Assembly: GCA_017302435.1 (NCBI GenBank)
Contig: JAFLDL010000028.1
Location: 1 to 64,000, forward strand
Source of the DNA: Candidatus Accumulibacter necessarius
GTDB lineage: Bacteria > Pseudomonadota > Gammaproteobacteria > Burkholderiales > Rhodocyclaceae
Reading direction: 5' to 3'
Length of the DNA: 64,000 nt
Shown here piece by piece: positions 51,795 through 59,990 of the stretch. Numbering within the stretch: position 1 is the first letter of the stretch; the number at the start of each line of letters is the position of its first letter. A model generated the notes under the pieces. It was not told where the DNA came from. It was given only the letters and a program-made list of their open reading frames with translations, and searched no databases. The position numbers and the translations under genes are program-made.

Positions 51795-52580
51795 GTGCGC
51801 CACGGGTGGTTTGCCCTACCCCGCCCCGGCCTGCGCTGGCTGCCGGTGTGGCGGCGCAACTTCCTGGTCTGGCGCAAGCTGGCCATCCCCTCGATCATGG
51901 GCAACCTCGCCGACCCGCTGATCTACATGCTCGGCCTCGGTTACGGACTCGGCGGCCTGCTGCCGCAGGTACAAGGGGTGGACTACGTCCGCTTTCTCGC
52001 TGCCGGCACGATAGTCGCCAGCACGATGAATGCGGCGACTTTCGAGGCGCTGTACTCGGCTTTCTCGCGCATGCATGTGCAGAAAACCTGGGACGCGATC
52101 CTCAACACGCCGCTCTCGCTCGACCACGTGCTGACCGGCGAACTGGTCTGGGCGGCGAGCAAGAGCCTGCTCGCCGGGCTGGCGATCCTGCTCGTCATCG
52201 GCGCACTCGGCCTGGTTTCCTGGCCGCTGGCGCTGTGGGTGCTGCCGGTCATCTTCCTCACCGGTCTCGCCTTTGCCGCCATGGGCCTGATCGTCTGCGC
52301 CCTGGCACCGTCGTACGACTTCTTCATGTACTACTTCACGCTGTTCATCACGCCGATGCTGCTGGTTTCCGGCGTATTTTTCCCGACCGACCAGTTGCCC
52401 GCGATGGTCCAGGCGGTTGCCGCCTGGCTGCCCCTGGCGCACGCCGTACAGCTCGCGCGCCCGTTGCTGCTGGGCCGGATTCCCGACGATATCGGCCTTC
52501 ATCTGACGGTGCTGGTAGTGGTCGCTGGGGTCAGCTTCTGCATCGCCACCGGGCTGACGCGGCGGCGCTTGCTCAAGTAG
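51795..52580 (+). CDS. nodJ: ABC-2 type permease, NodJ family
   Basis: A 261-residue inner-membrane permease with six predicted helices. The family motif region is GNLADPLIYMLGLGYGLGGLL near residues 35-55. LLVSGVFFPTDQLP near residue 195 is the conserved ABC-2 signature before the last helices. The start is GTG at 51795, 4 nt after nodI, so the two are coupled. Partner of the NodI-like ATPase. Confidence 0.91.
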   Translation: MRHGWFALPRPGLRWLPVWRRNFLVWRKLAIPSIMGNLADPLIYMLGLGYGLGGLLPQVQGVDYVRFLAAGTIVASTMNAATFEALYSAFSRMHVQKTWDAILNTPLSLDHVLTGELVWAASKSLLAGLAILLVIGALGLVSWPLALWVLPVIFLTGLAFAAMGLIVCALAPSYDFFMYYFTLFITPMLLVSGVFFPTDQLPAMVQAVAAWLPLAHAVQLARPLLLGRIPDDIGLHLTVLVVVAGVSFCIATGLTRRRLLK

Positions 52581-52653
52581 CGTTGCGCGAAGCGCGCAGC
52601 AACGGCCCCGGCGCCGGCCGCTCTCGACCGCCACAGGCGTTTGCCGGATGACC

Positions 52654-53460
52654 TCACTGCTGGCGGGCTGGATCCGTCACCATGAGCTTCTCGAACACGG
52701 CGCGATAAGGCTCGGCGGAGACGCTGATGCCACCCTGGAACGGGTGATCGCTCACGGCGATGAAATACAGAACCAGTGAAATCGGCGCCGCAACAAGCAT
52801 CGTGATCGTTGCATGCAGGGCGAAAGTATCGACGCGCAGCAGGAAACATGACGCGATGGCCAGCGCCCCCAGCAGGATCACGACGACCCACAGTTCGACC
52901 GGCAAGGCGGTATCGGTAAACGCCTGCAAGCGACGCCAGTGGGTTTCGAGCAGACGGTTGTAGGACCGCACGACCTGCGCATGCATGATCTTCTGACCTT
53001 CGGTCGTGGGCTCGAACGCCAGCACCGCCAGCCGCGCCTCTTCGATGCCGTGGTGCGTGTTCCTGGGCAGTTCGCCCTTCTGGTGCAGCGGCCACTCCTG
53101 GTTGATCACGTACGCGGTGTAGGCCGTCAGCGCTTGCCTGGTCTGATTCCGCAGCGGCTGCGGATAACCGTCGAGATCACGGTAGAGCGCGGCAATCGCG
53201 GCTGCCTCCGCCCCCACGTCGGCGGCCGCCTCGCCCATGTTTCCCCACACCGCCACCGCCGTGAGGCCCGCCGCGACCGCATAGACCCCGATCAGTGCCG
53301 ATAGCAGGCCGGTGATCGTGCCGTTGTCGAAATGCGCGTGCAGACCCGACAACCGCACACGCGGCGCGACCAGTGCAAGACCGGCGATCGCAACGACAAT
53401 CGTGACACCGACGACAAAGAAGGCGAGCTCGAACGACGAAAGTTCGTGGAACCAGTTCAT
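52654..53460 (-). CDS. DUF4239-type membrane protein
   Basis: A 268-residue protein with hydrophobic segments near 12-32, 50-70, 190-208 and 218-238. A long soluble region (about 80-185) sits between the two pairs, containing AEAAAIAALYRDLDGYP and the repeated Leu/Arg pattern seen in DUF4239 proteins. Function not known. It converges with the nodIJ unit and is separate from the CBS/PII cluster. Confidence 0.8.
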   Translation of the reverse strand: MNWFHELSSFELAFFVVGVTIVVAIAGLALVAPRVRLSGLHAHFDNGTITGLLSALIGVYAVAAGLTAVAVWGNMGEAAADVGAEAAAIAALYRDLDGYPQPLRNQTRQALTAYTAYVINQEWPLHQKGELPRNTHHGIEEARLAVLAFEPTTEGQKIMHAQVVRSYNRLLETHWRRLQAFTDTALPVELWVVVILLGALAIASCFLLRVDTFALHATITMLVAAPISLVLYFIAVSDHPFQGGISVSAEPYRAVFEKLMVTDPARQQ

Positions 53461-53612
53461 GCGACAACCTCCCAGTTGGAGAAACCGCCCGGCCCTTTTG
53501 GCGTTAATCGCCAGGCCAGTGAACGGCTTGACGGATGGGGTGACACCAGTCTGATCGTCAGCTCGACTTTCGTCAGACCTGACCGAAAGAAGGGACGTTG
53601 TGCCGACCCGCC

Positions 53613-54050
53613 TCAGTCCCTGACACGGATCGGCAGCGGTGCCATCTCCTTGTAGAGCAGCGGCAGCGGCGGCTTGCGCGAGACCGTAATGATCCGCGTT
53701 CCCGGTGGGTAGATCAGATGGTAGGTCAGGAACATGTGCGCCTCATCCACGCCGAGCAGCAGTTCGCGCAACGCGGCATAGCCGGGATGGCCAAGCACGG
53801 TCACTTCCGCGTAGTCCCGCTGATTGAGCCGCAGCGAGCGTGCACGGAACTCCAGTTCGGGCGTCTTCGTGCCGAGCAGCTCGTGCGTCAACAGGTGACG
53901 AATCTCGGGCAGGACGATCACGCCGACGCAGTCGGTGCCCACCAGCCACTCCACCGCCCTCGCTTCGCCACCGGGATCGGGAACGTGGTCTCCGAAAGTC
54001 TGGCACCAGCGCGGAAAGTACGCTGAATAACGGTGAATGATCCTTTCCAT
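53613..54050 (-). CDS. hypothetical protein, 145 residues
   Basis: I do not recognise a family. The protein is soluble, with no signal peptide or membrane segment. It is rich in aromatic and basic residues (RIIHRYSAYFPRWC at the start, PPGTRIITVSRKPPLP near the end). The central FRARSLRLNQRDYAEVTVLG suggests an alpha/beta fold. It follows the CBS gene by 13 nt and is likely the last gene of the DUF1538-PII-CBS cluster, so it may be linked to that system. Confidence 0.6.
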   Translation of the reverse strand: MERIIHRYSAYFPRWCQTFGDHVPDPGGEARAVEWLVGTDCVGVIVLPEIRHLLTHELLGTKTPELEFRARSLRLNQRDYAEVTVLGHPGYAALRELLLGVDEAHMFLTYHLIYPPGTRIITVSRKPPLPLLYKEMAPLPIRVRD

Positions 54051-54063
54051 TGCGGCGCCGCTG

Positions 54064-54459
54064 CTAGCGTTCGTCGGCAGCCCGATGGATGAGATTGCTC
54101 ACCACATCGGTGTCGGAGACGAAGCCCTGCAACTCGTTATTGTCGATGACCAGAACACTCTTCACCGAAAACTGGATCATCAGGCGCGCCAGGTAGCGGA
54201 CTTCGAGGTGCTGCGACACCTGCAGCGCCGGCTTCTGGGCGATGTCATAGACATTGAGCAGATCGATGTCGCCGTCCTCGGCGATCACCGCTCTGGCGAC
54301 GTCCCGATAGGCGATCAGGCCGTAAGCGTCGCCCGAGTGGCGCTTTTCGACCACCAGCGACTTGACCCCGCGATCCTTCATCATCATCAGCGCCTCGCGT
54401 ACGGTAGCCAGCGGGCTGATGGTGACGACCTTCTTCTTCATGATTCCGGCGACCAACAT
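54064..54459 (-). CDS. tandem CBS-domain protein
   Basis: A 131-residue protein made of two CBS motifs (about 8-65 and 70-125), with KKVVTISPLATVREALMMM and QHLEVRYLARLMIQFSVKSVLVIDN. CBS pairs bind adenosine nucleotides and act as energy or ion sensors. The ATG at 54459 is preferred (GAAGGAGC before it) to an upstream TTG. It stands between the PII-like and the hypothetical gene. Confidence 0.85.
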   Translation of the reverse strand: MLVAGIMKKKVVTISPLATVREALMMMKDRGVKSLVVEKRHSGDAYGLIAYRDVARAVIAEDGDIDLLNVYDIAQKPALQVSQHLEVRYLARLMIQFSVKSVLVIDNNELQGFVSDTDVVSNLIHRAADER

Positions 54460-54529
54460 GGCAAGCGCTCCTTCAGTCAATGATCGTGGTCAGAAATAGG
54501 CAAGCTGCCCGGGGACGGCCGCGGCTCGC

Positions 54530-54877
54530 TCACAGATCCTCCTCGACTTCGCGCCGGAAGGCCTGCATCTGCGCCAGCCCGATGCCGACGACGCTGCCAA
54601 GCGGCAGAGAAAACGCCAGACCACCGCCCGGCAGATCCATCTTCATCTGCATCTTGACCGAGCGCAGGATGCGCATCGCCAGCTGCTTCTCCACCACGCA
54701 CAGCAGCAACGACTCCTTGCGCTCCAGGCCCAGACCGAGAAAGGTCTTGCGCTCGTTGTGCCGCAGGCCCTTGCCCTTGAGGATGGTGATCCCGGTCGCG
54801 CCGGCTTCCTTGAGAATCTCGACCGCCCGGTTCTCGTCTTCTTCCGGAATGATCAGCACCACAGCAGAGAACTTCAT
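54530..54877 (-). CDS. PII-like nitrogen-regulatory-type protein
   Basis: A 115-residue protein with the ferredoxin-like fold pattern of PII signalling proteins: FSAVVLIIPEEDENRAVEIL at the start and ESLLLCVVEKQLAMRILRSV in the middle. It lacks the classic T-loop uridylylation tyrosine region, so it is not GlnB/GlnK itself. Its ATG overlaps the DUF1538 stop codon (ATGA), and the proteins probably act together as a membrane channel and its regulator. Confidence 0.8.
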   Translation of the reverse strand: MKFSAVVLIIPEEDENRAVEILKEAGATGITILKGKGLRHNERKTFLGLGLERKESLLLCVVEKQLAMRILRSVKMQMKMDLPGGGLAFSLPLGSVVGIGLAQMQAFRREVEEDL

Positions 54878-56376
54878 CGGCTTTTCTCCTTGACAGGTTT
54901 CCTCGCGCGCTGCAACCAGCTGGCCAGCATGCCGTAGGACATGACGATGATCATCGGCAGCAGCGAGGCGAAAGCAATCAGGCCAAAACCGTCGATCATC
55001 GGGTCACGGCCCGGCGTCCGTTCGGCCAGACCGACGCCAAGCGCCGTCACCAGCGGAACGGTCACCGTCGAGGTCGTGACGCCACCGCAATCGTAAGCAA
55101 TCGGCACGATGAAGTTCGGCGCGAACTTGGTCATGGCAAGCACCAGCAGGTAGCCAGGGATCAGCCAATAGGCGATATTGGTGCCGTCGATGATGCGCGC
55201 GCAGCCGATGACGATGCCGATACCGACGCCGACGGAGACCAGAGAACGCAGCCAGAAACCCTTGAGCTGCCCGAGGCTGACTTCGTCCGCCTTGATCGAC
55301 AGCGCAATCAACGCCGGTTCCGCCATCGTGGTGGCAAAACCGATCAGGAAACCGTAGAGATAGACGACCCACATGGCGACACCGTCGCTCATCAGGCCAC
55401 TGGTCATCTCGTCACCGAGCGGGAAGAGTCCGACCTGCAGTCCTTCGTCGAACATGAAGAGACCCACCGCGACCAGTACCATGCCCACGGCCAGGCCCTT
55501 GGGGTCGGCGAGCGGCCGGCGCAGGATGACGAAACTGGAGAAGAGCACGACGGCAATGATCGGCAGCAGGTTCCTGACCATGATCAGGAAGTCGAGCAGC
55601 ATCTCCAGTGCCGCATACTTGTGCTGGTCGTCACTCGGCATCATCCCCAGTGCCGTGCCAGCGGCCGCGGGAACAAAGAACACGATGCCGTAGAGCTGGA
55701 TGATGATCATCGGCGCCAGCGCACCAAAGGCAATCAGACCAAAGCCGTCAAGCATCGGGTTGCGGCCGCGGATACTGGTCGCCAGCCCGACCCCGAGCGC
55801 GGTCAGCAGCGGTGCGGTAACTGTCGAGGCGACGACACCACCTGAGTCGAACGCCAGACCAACCAGTTGCGGCGGCGAAAATGCCGTCAGAACGATGACC
55901 ACCAGATAACCCGGGATCAGGTAGTTGCCGATCGAATGCCCGAGGACGATCCGCCATACGCCGACCACCACCGCCAGGCCGACGCCGAGCGCTGCCACCA
56001 TGCGCAGGGTCAGCGCCCCCATGCTTCCGCCCGAAACCGCCTCGGCCTTGTAAGCCACCGCCATCAGCGCCGGCTCGGCGGCGACCGAGGCGAAGCTGAT
56101 GCAAAAGGCGAACAGCATCAGCCAGACGAACGAGCCGCGGCGTGCAAAGTCGAAAGCCATGGTTTCGCCGGCCGGAAAGATCGCGGCGTCGAGACCCTTG
56201 ACGAATAGCGCCAGGCCGAGGAGAACGACGGCAAAGCCGCCGATCAGCGCCGCCGGACTTTCCGGCATGCGCTGGATGAAAAACACCTGGAAAATGACGA
56301 CGACGATCAGCGTCGGGGCCAGGTCCCGTGCCGCCTCATGCAGGAGCTGGCGAACTATGCGTAGCAGCGATCCCAT
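54874..56376 (-). CDS. DUF1538 membrane protein with internal duplication
   Basis: A 500-residue inner-membrane protein with about twelve hydrophobic segments. The sequence is an internal repeat: FDSGGVVASTVTAPLLTALG in the first half and YDCGGVTTSTVTVPLVTALG in the second, each followed by an NPMLDGFGLIAF or DPMIDGFGLIAF block. AEPALxAxxxKAxxVS also occurs in both halves. DUF1538 proteins are thought to be transporters; the partner PII-like and CBS genes suggest regulation by nucleotide or metabolite level. First gene of the cluster. Confidence 0.88.
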   Translation of the reverse strand: MGSLLRIVRQLLHEAARDLAPTLIVVVIFQVFFIQRMPESPAALIGGFAVVLLGLALFVKGLDAAIFPAGETMAFDFARRGSFVWLMLFAFCISFASVAAEPALMAVAYKAEAVSGGSMGALTLRMVAALGVGLAVVVGVWRIVLGHSIGNYLIPGYLVVIVLTAFSPPQLVGLAFDSGGVVASTVTAPLLTALGVGLATSIRGRNPMLDGFGLIAFGALAPMIIIQLYGIVFFVPAAAGTALGMMPSDDQHKYAALEMLLDFLIMVRNLLPIIAVVLFSSFVILRRPLADPKGLAVGMVLVAVGLFMFDEGLQVGLFPLGDEMTSGLMSDGVAMWVVYLYGFLIGFATTMAEPALIALSIKADEVSLGQLKGFWLRSLVSVGVGIGIVIGCARIIDGTNIAYWLIPGYLLVLAMTKFAPNFIVPIAYDCGGVTTSTVTVPLVTALGVGLAERTPGRDPMIDGFGLIAFASLLPMIIVMSYGMLASWLQRARKPVKEKSR

Positions 56377-56714
56377 GTCCGCCCTAATTGCAGACGGTCG
56401 CGCAAAGGCGTCGTGCCGGCAATCGGGATGGGGGGTGGCGATCGTGGTTCATCGGCTCGGCAGCAGGAAAGTGAAAAGTGTTTATCGCCATTCGCCGAAT
56501 CATGCCGGAGATTCGACCATGGGGCAAGACTTGAACAATCAAACTTCATAGGCATACCCTGAGTCGATGCCCATGACACCAACTGACGGGCGTCAGGATG
56601 CCGGCGTCGGTCTTGCCAGGGTTCATACCTCCGGCCGAAGCTCGGCCCTTCTGCCGGCGCCGACCCGAGGTCGACCTGGCCGCCGGCAGAGAACGGCGGC
56701 AAGAGGGGGCACCG
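56377..56714. other. 338-nt intergenic region upstream of the DUF1538 gene
   Basis: No gene recognised. It should carry the promoter of the DUF1538/PII/CBS cluster. Downstream of the CNNM gene no clear terminator hairpin with a T run was seen. Confidence 0.4.
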
Positions 56715-57962
56715 CTACCAGCGGATCTGCACTTCCTGGATGACCTGCGGTGTCGCGCGCTGAATCGTGAACTTGATGCCTTCGACCTCGATCATCGTCC
56801 CGGGCTTGGGAATCTCGCGCGCGTACTCGAGGAGAAAGCCGGAAAGGGTTTCGTGGCTGCCATCGCCGGGTAGCTTCAGCCCCAGCTTCTCGATCAGCAT
56901 CGTCGGATCGGCACGGGCACTGACCAGGTAGTCGTGATGGCCGAGCTTCTTCAGCCACTCGGCCGGCTTTTCCTGCCGGTCGTACTCGTCCTGCATGTCC
57001 TCGACCACCTCTTCGATGATGTCCTCGATGGTGATGATTCCCTCGGCACCGCCGAACTGATCCATCACCACGGCCATCGCGTCGCCATCCTTGCGCAGTT
57101 CGACGAGCATCGACTCGGCGCTCTTGCTGGCTGGCACGTAGCGCGTCGGGCTGACAAAGCCCTCGATCGACAGCGACTGGTCGACGCCTAGCAGGTCCAT
57201 GGTGTTGAGCACGCCGATGACGCGGTCGATCCGCCCGTCGTAAACCGGCAGGCGGACGTGCGAGCTTTCCACGGCCAGCCGCACCGCCTCACCGACCGTG
57301 CAGCGCTTTTCCACCGCGTTCACGTCGATCAGCGGCACCATCACCTTGTAGACCGTGGTCTCGGAGAAGTTGAACATGCGCCGGATCATCGTCTTTTCGA
57401 TCGCCTGGATGTCGCCGCCTTCCTGTGGCGGCATCTGTACCATGCTCTGGATCTGCTCGCGCAGGGTGAAGGGGTTGTGCTCGTCTCGGCTGCCGGCAAG
57501 CCGGGAGAGAAACTTCGACAGGGTCACGAAAAAGATCAGGATCGGCGAAAAGAGAATCGAGAAAAAGCGCAGGATATAGATCACGTAGGGCGTGATGGTA
57601 TCGGCGCGCTGCTGGAAGACGCTCTTCGGGACGATCTCGCCGAAGACCCAGATCAGCGGCGCGACCAGCACCACGGCCAGCCAGCTTCCCGCCTCACCGA
57701 ACAGCGAGATCATCAACGAGGTGGCGATCGTCGAGTTGGCGACGACCGCGATATTGGTCCCGACCAGGGTCGTCGACAGCAACCATTCTGGCCGCTTCTC
57801 GAGCATCTCGAGCGCGAGGCGCGCGCCGCGTGAGCCCTTGGCGGCGTCGTGGCGCAGTTTCATGCGATCGGCACTGACGACGCCGAGCTCGGAACCCGAG
57901 AAAAAGCCTTCGGCGATCAGGCAAACGATCATCAGCAGGGCAGTGATCCAGATATCATCCAT
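56715..57962 (-). CDS. CNNM/CorC-type transporter, second paralogue
   Basis: A 415-residue membrane protein. The N-terminal DUF21 domain (about 1-175, with GFFSGSELGVVSADR and FGEIVPKSVFQQRAD) is followed by two CBS domains (about 205-320) and a C-terminal CorC_HlyC domain. Members of this family (once called TlyC/hemolysin) are implicated in magnesium or other divalent ion handling. It starts directly after the stop codon of the first paralogue, so the two are co-expressed. Confidence 0.9.
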   Translation of the reverse strand: MDDIWITALLMIVCLIAEGFFSGSELGVVSADRMKLRHDAAKGSRGARLALEMLEKRPEWLLSTTLVGTNIAVVANSTIATSLMISLFGEAGSWLAVVLVAPLIWVFGEIVPKSVFQQRADTITPYVIYILRFFSILFSPILIFFVTLSKFLSRLAGSRDEHNPFTLREQIQSMVQMPPQEGGDIQAIEKTMIRRMFNFSETTVYKVMVPLIDVNAVEKRCTVGEAVRLAVESSHVRLPVYDGRIDRVIGVLNTMDLLGVDQSLSIEGFVSPTRYVPASKSAESMLVELRKDGDAMAVVMDQFGGAEGIITIEDIIEEVVEDMQDEYDRQEKPAEWLKKLGHHDYLVSARADPTMLIEKLGLKLPGDGSHETLSGFLLEYAREIPKPGTMIEVEGIKFTIQRATPQVIQEVQIRW

Positions 57963-59390
57963 TTACAGCCCCTCCCGCTTTTTCTGCGCATCTGCCGCCG
58001 GTCGCTCCGGCTCAACAGCCACACCACCATCAACCGCCGAGGGCGAGGGCGCCGCGCCCGCGCCTTCAGCGCTGACCCGTGCCTCGCCGGGTTCGCTCTC
58101 GGACAGCGGCTGCTCGATCACCTCCGGCAGACGTTCGACCAGCACGCGCGTAATGCGGTTGTGCTCGATACCCTCGACCGTGAACTTCAGCCGGCAGAAA
58201 TCGATCGATGCCCCGCTGGCCGGCAGTTCGCCAAAGGCCTCGAGCAGCGCACCAGCCAGCGTCTCGACCTCCTCACTCTCGATTTTCACCCCGAATTCTT
58301 GATTGAAGTCATCGAGAGACATGCTCGTATCGATCACACGCCGGCCATCGGAGAGCTCGCTCACCAGGTGCCGCGGCACCACCTCGCTATCCGACGGGCT
58401 GGTGATCTCACCGAAGACACACTCCAGCAGATCTTCCATCGTCACCAGGCCGGTGACGCCACCGTACTCGTCGACGATCAGCGCGAACGACAACTTGCGC
58501 TGACGGAAGGTGTGGAAGAGCTCGACCGCCGGCTTTGATTCCGGGAAGAAATGCGGCTGCCGCAGCAGCTTGCGAAAGCCCTGGGGATCGCGTTCCAGCC
58601 GGGCAAGATCAACGCCGAGCAGGTCGCGCGTGTAGAGAATCCCGAGGATGGTGTCGCGGCGTCCCTTGTACACCGGATAACGCGACTGGCGGGTGGCCTT
58701 GATCTGTGCCAGCAGTTCAGGCACCGGCAAGTCCGCCGACAGGAACTGGATGTCGGAGCGCGGCCGCATGATGTCGCTCAACGACTTGCTGCCGAACTCG
58801 AAGATCTTTTCGATGTACTGCGCCTCTTGAGTGTCGAGCGCACCCTCGCCGACGGCATCATGCACCAGCGTGCGGATCATGTCCTCGGTGACCAGATTAC
58901 CCGCCGACCGCTGCTTGCCGACGATCAGGGTGATGAAGAACTCGGCGACGTGGCGGATTACTTCCCTCAAGGGCGTGATCAGGCGCGCGAAGAGCGCGAT
59001 CGGCCGGCATTCCGCGTTGGCAAAAGCAACGTTGTTGCGGATCGCCAGCACTTTCGGCGTGATCTCGCCAAACAGCAGCAGGATCGGCACCATTACCAGC
59101 AGGTTGATCATTTCGTTCTCGGCACCGAAGAGGTGGATGACCATTGCCGCCGAGATCACCGACGCCGAAACATTGACGAACTCGTTGCCGATCAGGATGG
59201 TGACGATCAGCCGCCGCGGCTCGCTGCGCAGCCGCTCGATCAGCTCGATGCGCGGATTCTTGGCCGCACGCATCTGGTCGATCTGATACGAACTCAGAGA
59301 GAACAGCGAGGTTTCGGTACTTGAGAAAAACCCGGAAAAGCCAAGCAGCACGACAAAAACAATCAGTTCGATCCAGAGTGCGGGATCCAT
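57963..59390 (-). CDS. CNNM/CorC-type transporter, first paralogue
   Basis: A 475-residue protein with the same order: DUF21 (about 1-190; GFSGFFSSTETSLFSLS and FGEITPKVLAIRNN), two CBS domains (about 205-325) and CorC_HlyC (about 345-425). A low-complexity tail rich in Glu, Ala and Pro ends it. The ATG at 59390 has GGGAGGTAAG before it and begins the family match. The frame stays open upstream to about 59936, but that part shows no domain. It probably acts as a pair with the following paralogue. Confidence 0.9.
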   Translation of the reverse strand: MDPALWIELIVFVVLLGFSGFFSSTETSLFSLSSYQIDQMRAAKNPRIELIERLRSEPRRLIVTILIGNEFVNVSASVISAAMVIHLFGAENEMINLLVMVPILLLFGEITPKVLAIRNNVAFANAECRPIALFARLITPLREVIRHVAEFFITLIVGKQRSAGNLVTEDMIRTLVHDAVGEGALDTQEAQYIEKIFEFGSKSLSDIMRPRSDIQFLSADLPVPELLAQIKATRQSRYPVYKGRRDTILGILYTRDLLGVDLARLERDPQGFRKLLRQPHFFPESKPAVELFHTFRQRKLSFALIVDEYGGVTGLVTMEDLLECVFGEITSPSDSEVVPRHLVSELSDGRRVIDTSMSLDDFNQEFGVKIESEEVETLAGALLEAFGELPASGASIDFCRLKFTVEGIEHNRITRVLVERLPEVIEQPLSESEPGEARVSAEGAGAAPSPSAVDGGVAVEPERPAADAQKKREGL

Positions 59391-59990
59391 ACTTACCTCC
59401 CAAGTCAAAGTCGCCGCCACCGCGCGATCGAGATCACGCCGGATGCGTGATGAACCAAAGCAGCCTGAGGACACTTCTCGCCGCCCCGGAGGCAGTTTGA
59501 CAACAACCCCTGCGCCACCGGCGGACCGACGCAACAAGGCGCTGTCCGCTCCTCCCGGCGCTCGCCCGCGATTATCAGCGAGCTTGATGCCAAGGTCAAA
59601 TGCCAGTCCACGGCGCTTCCCATCGATTCCGGGCGATGTGTCAGGCGGTAAGAGAGGCATTGCTGAACAATGCACCTCCATCCCGACTGGGTAGATTGAC
59701 CAAGCCGGGCAACGGTGGAGGGATTCGACCCAATCGATGACAAAGAGCTTCTTGTCGACGGGACGACGGATACATGAAGTAGGTATCAGGCGCCCACGCG
59801 CCACCGACCTCCAACCCGATGCCGAGCCGGCAGCTGATGCGCAGGAAATCGCCGAAACGGAAAAGAAGGCTTCCTCGCGCGAGTAGTGCCGCATTCCGGC
59901 GCAGCCCCCACCCATCGAACGTCGAGCGGTCCGCATCCGGATCGCGTAGGCTGTGCCCGACGGTCGGCTTGCCGCTCCGGAAGGATCAGT
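59391..59990. other. 600-nt intergenic region between the CNNM pair and pepD
   Basis: An open minus-strand frame continues from the CNNM gene through most of this stretch, but its protein lacks any domain pattern and looks like non-coding high-GC DNA. It contains the promoter at 59571-59599. No RNA gene or repeat was recognised. Confidence 0.45.
59571..59599 (-). promoter_or_regulatory. candidate sigma-70 promoter for the CNNM pair
   Basis: On the minus strand TTGACC (59594-59599), 17 nt, then GATAAT (59571-59576). It lies about 180 nt before the start codon of the first CNNM gene. Confidence 0.5.

Noticed and set aside
59391..59936. Upstream extension of the first CNNM gene, about 180 codons
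   Set aside because: The extension has no similarity to the family, and a good ribosome-binding site and promoter support the ATG at 59390.
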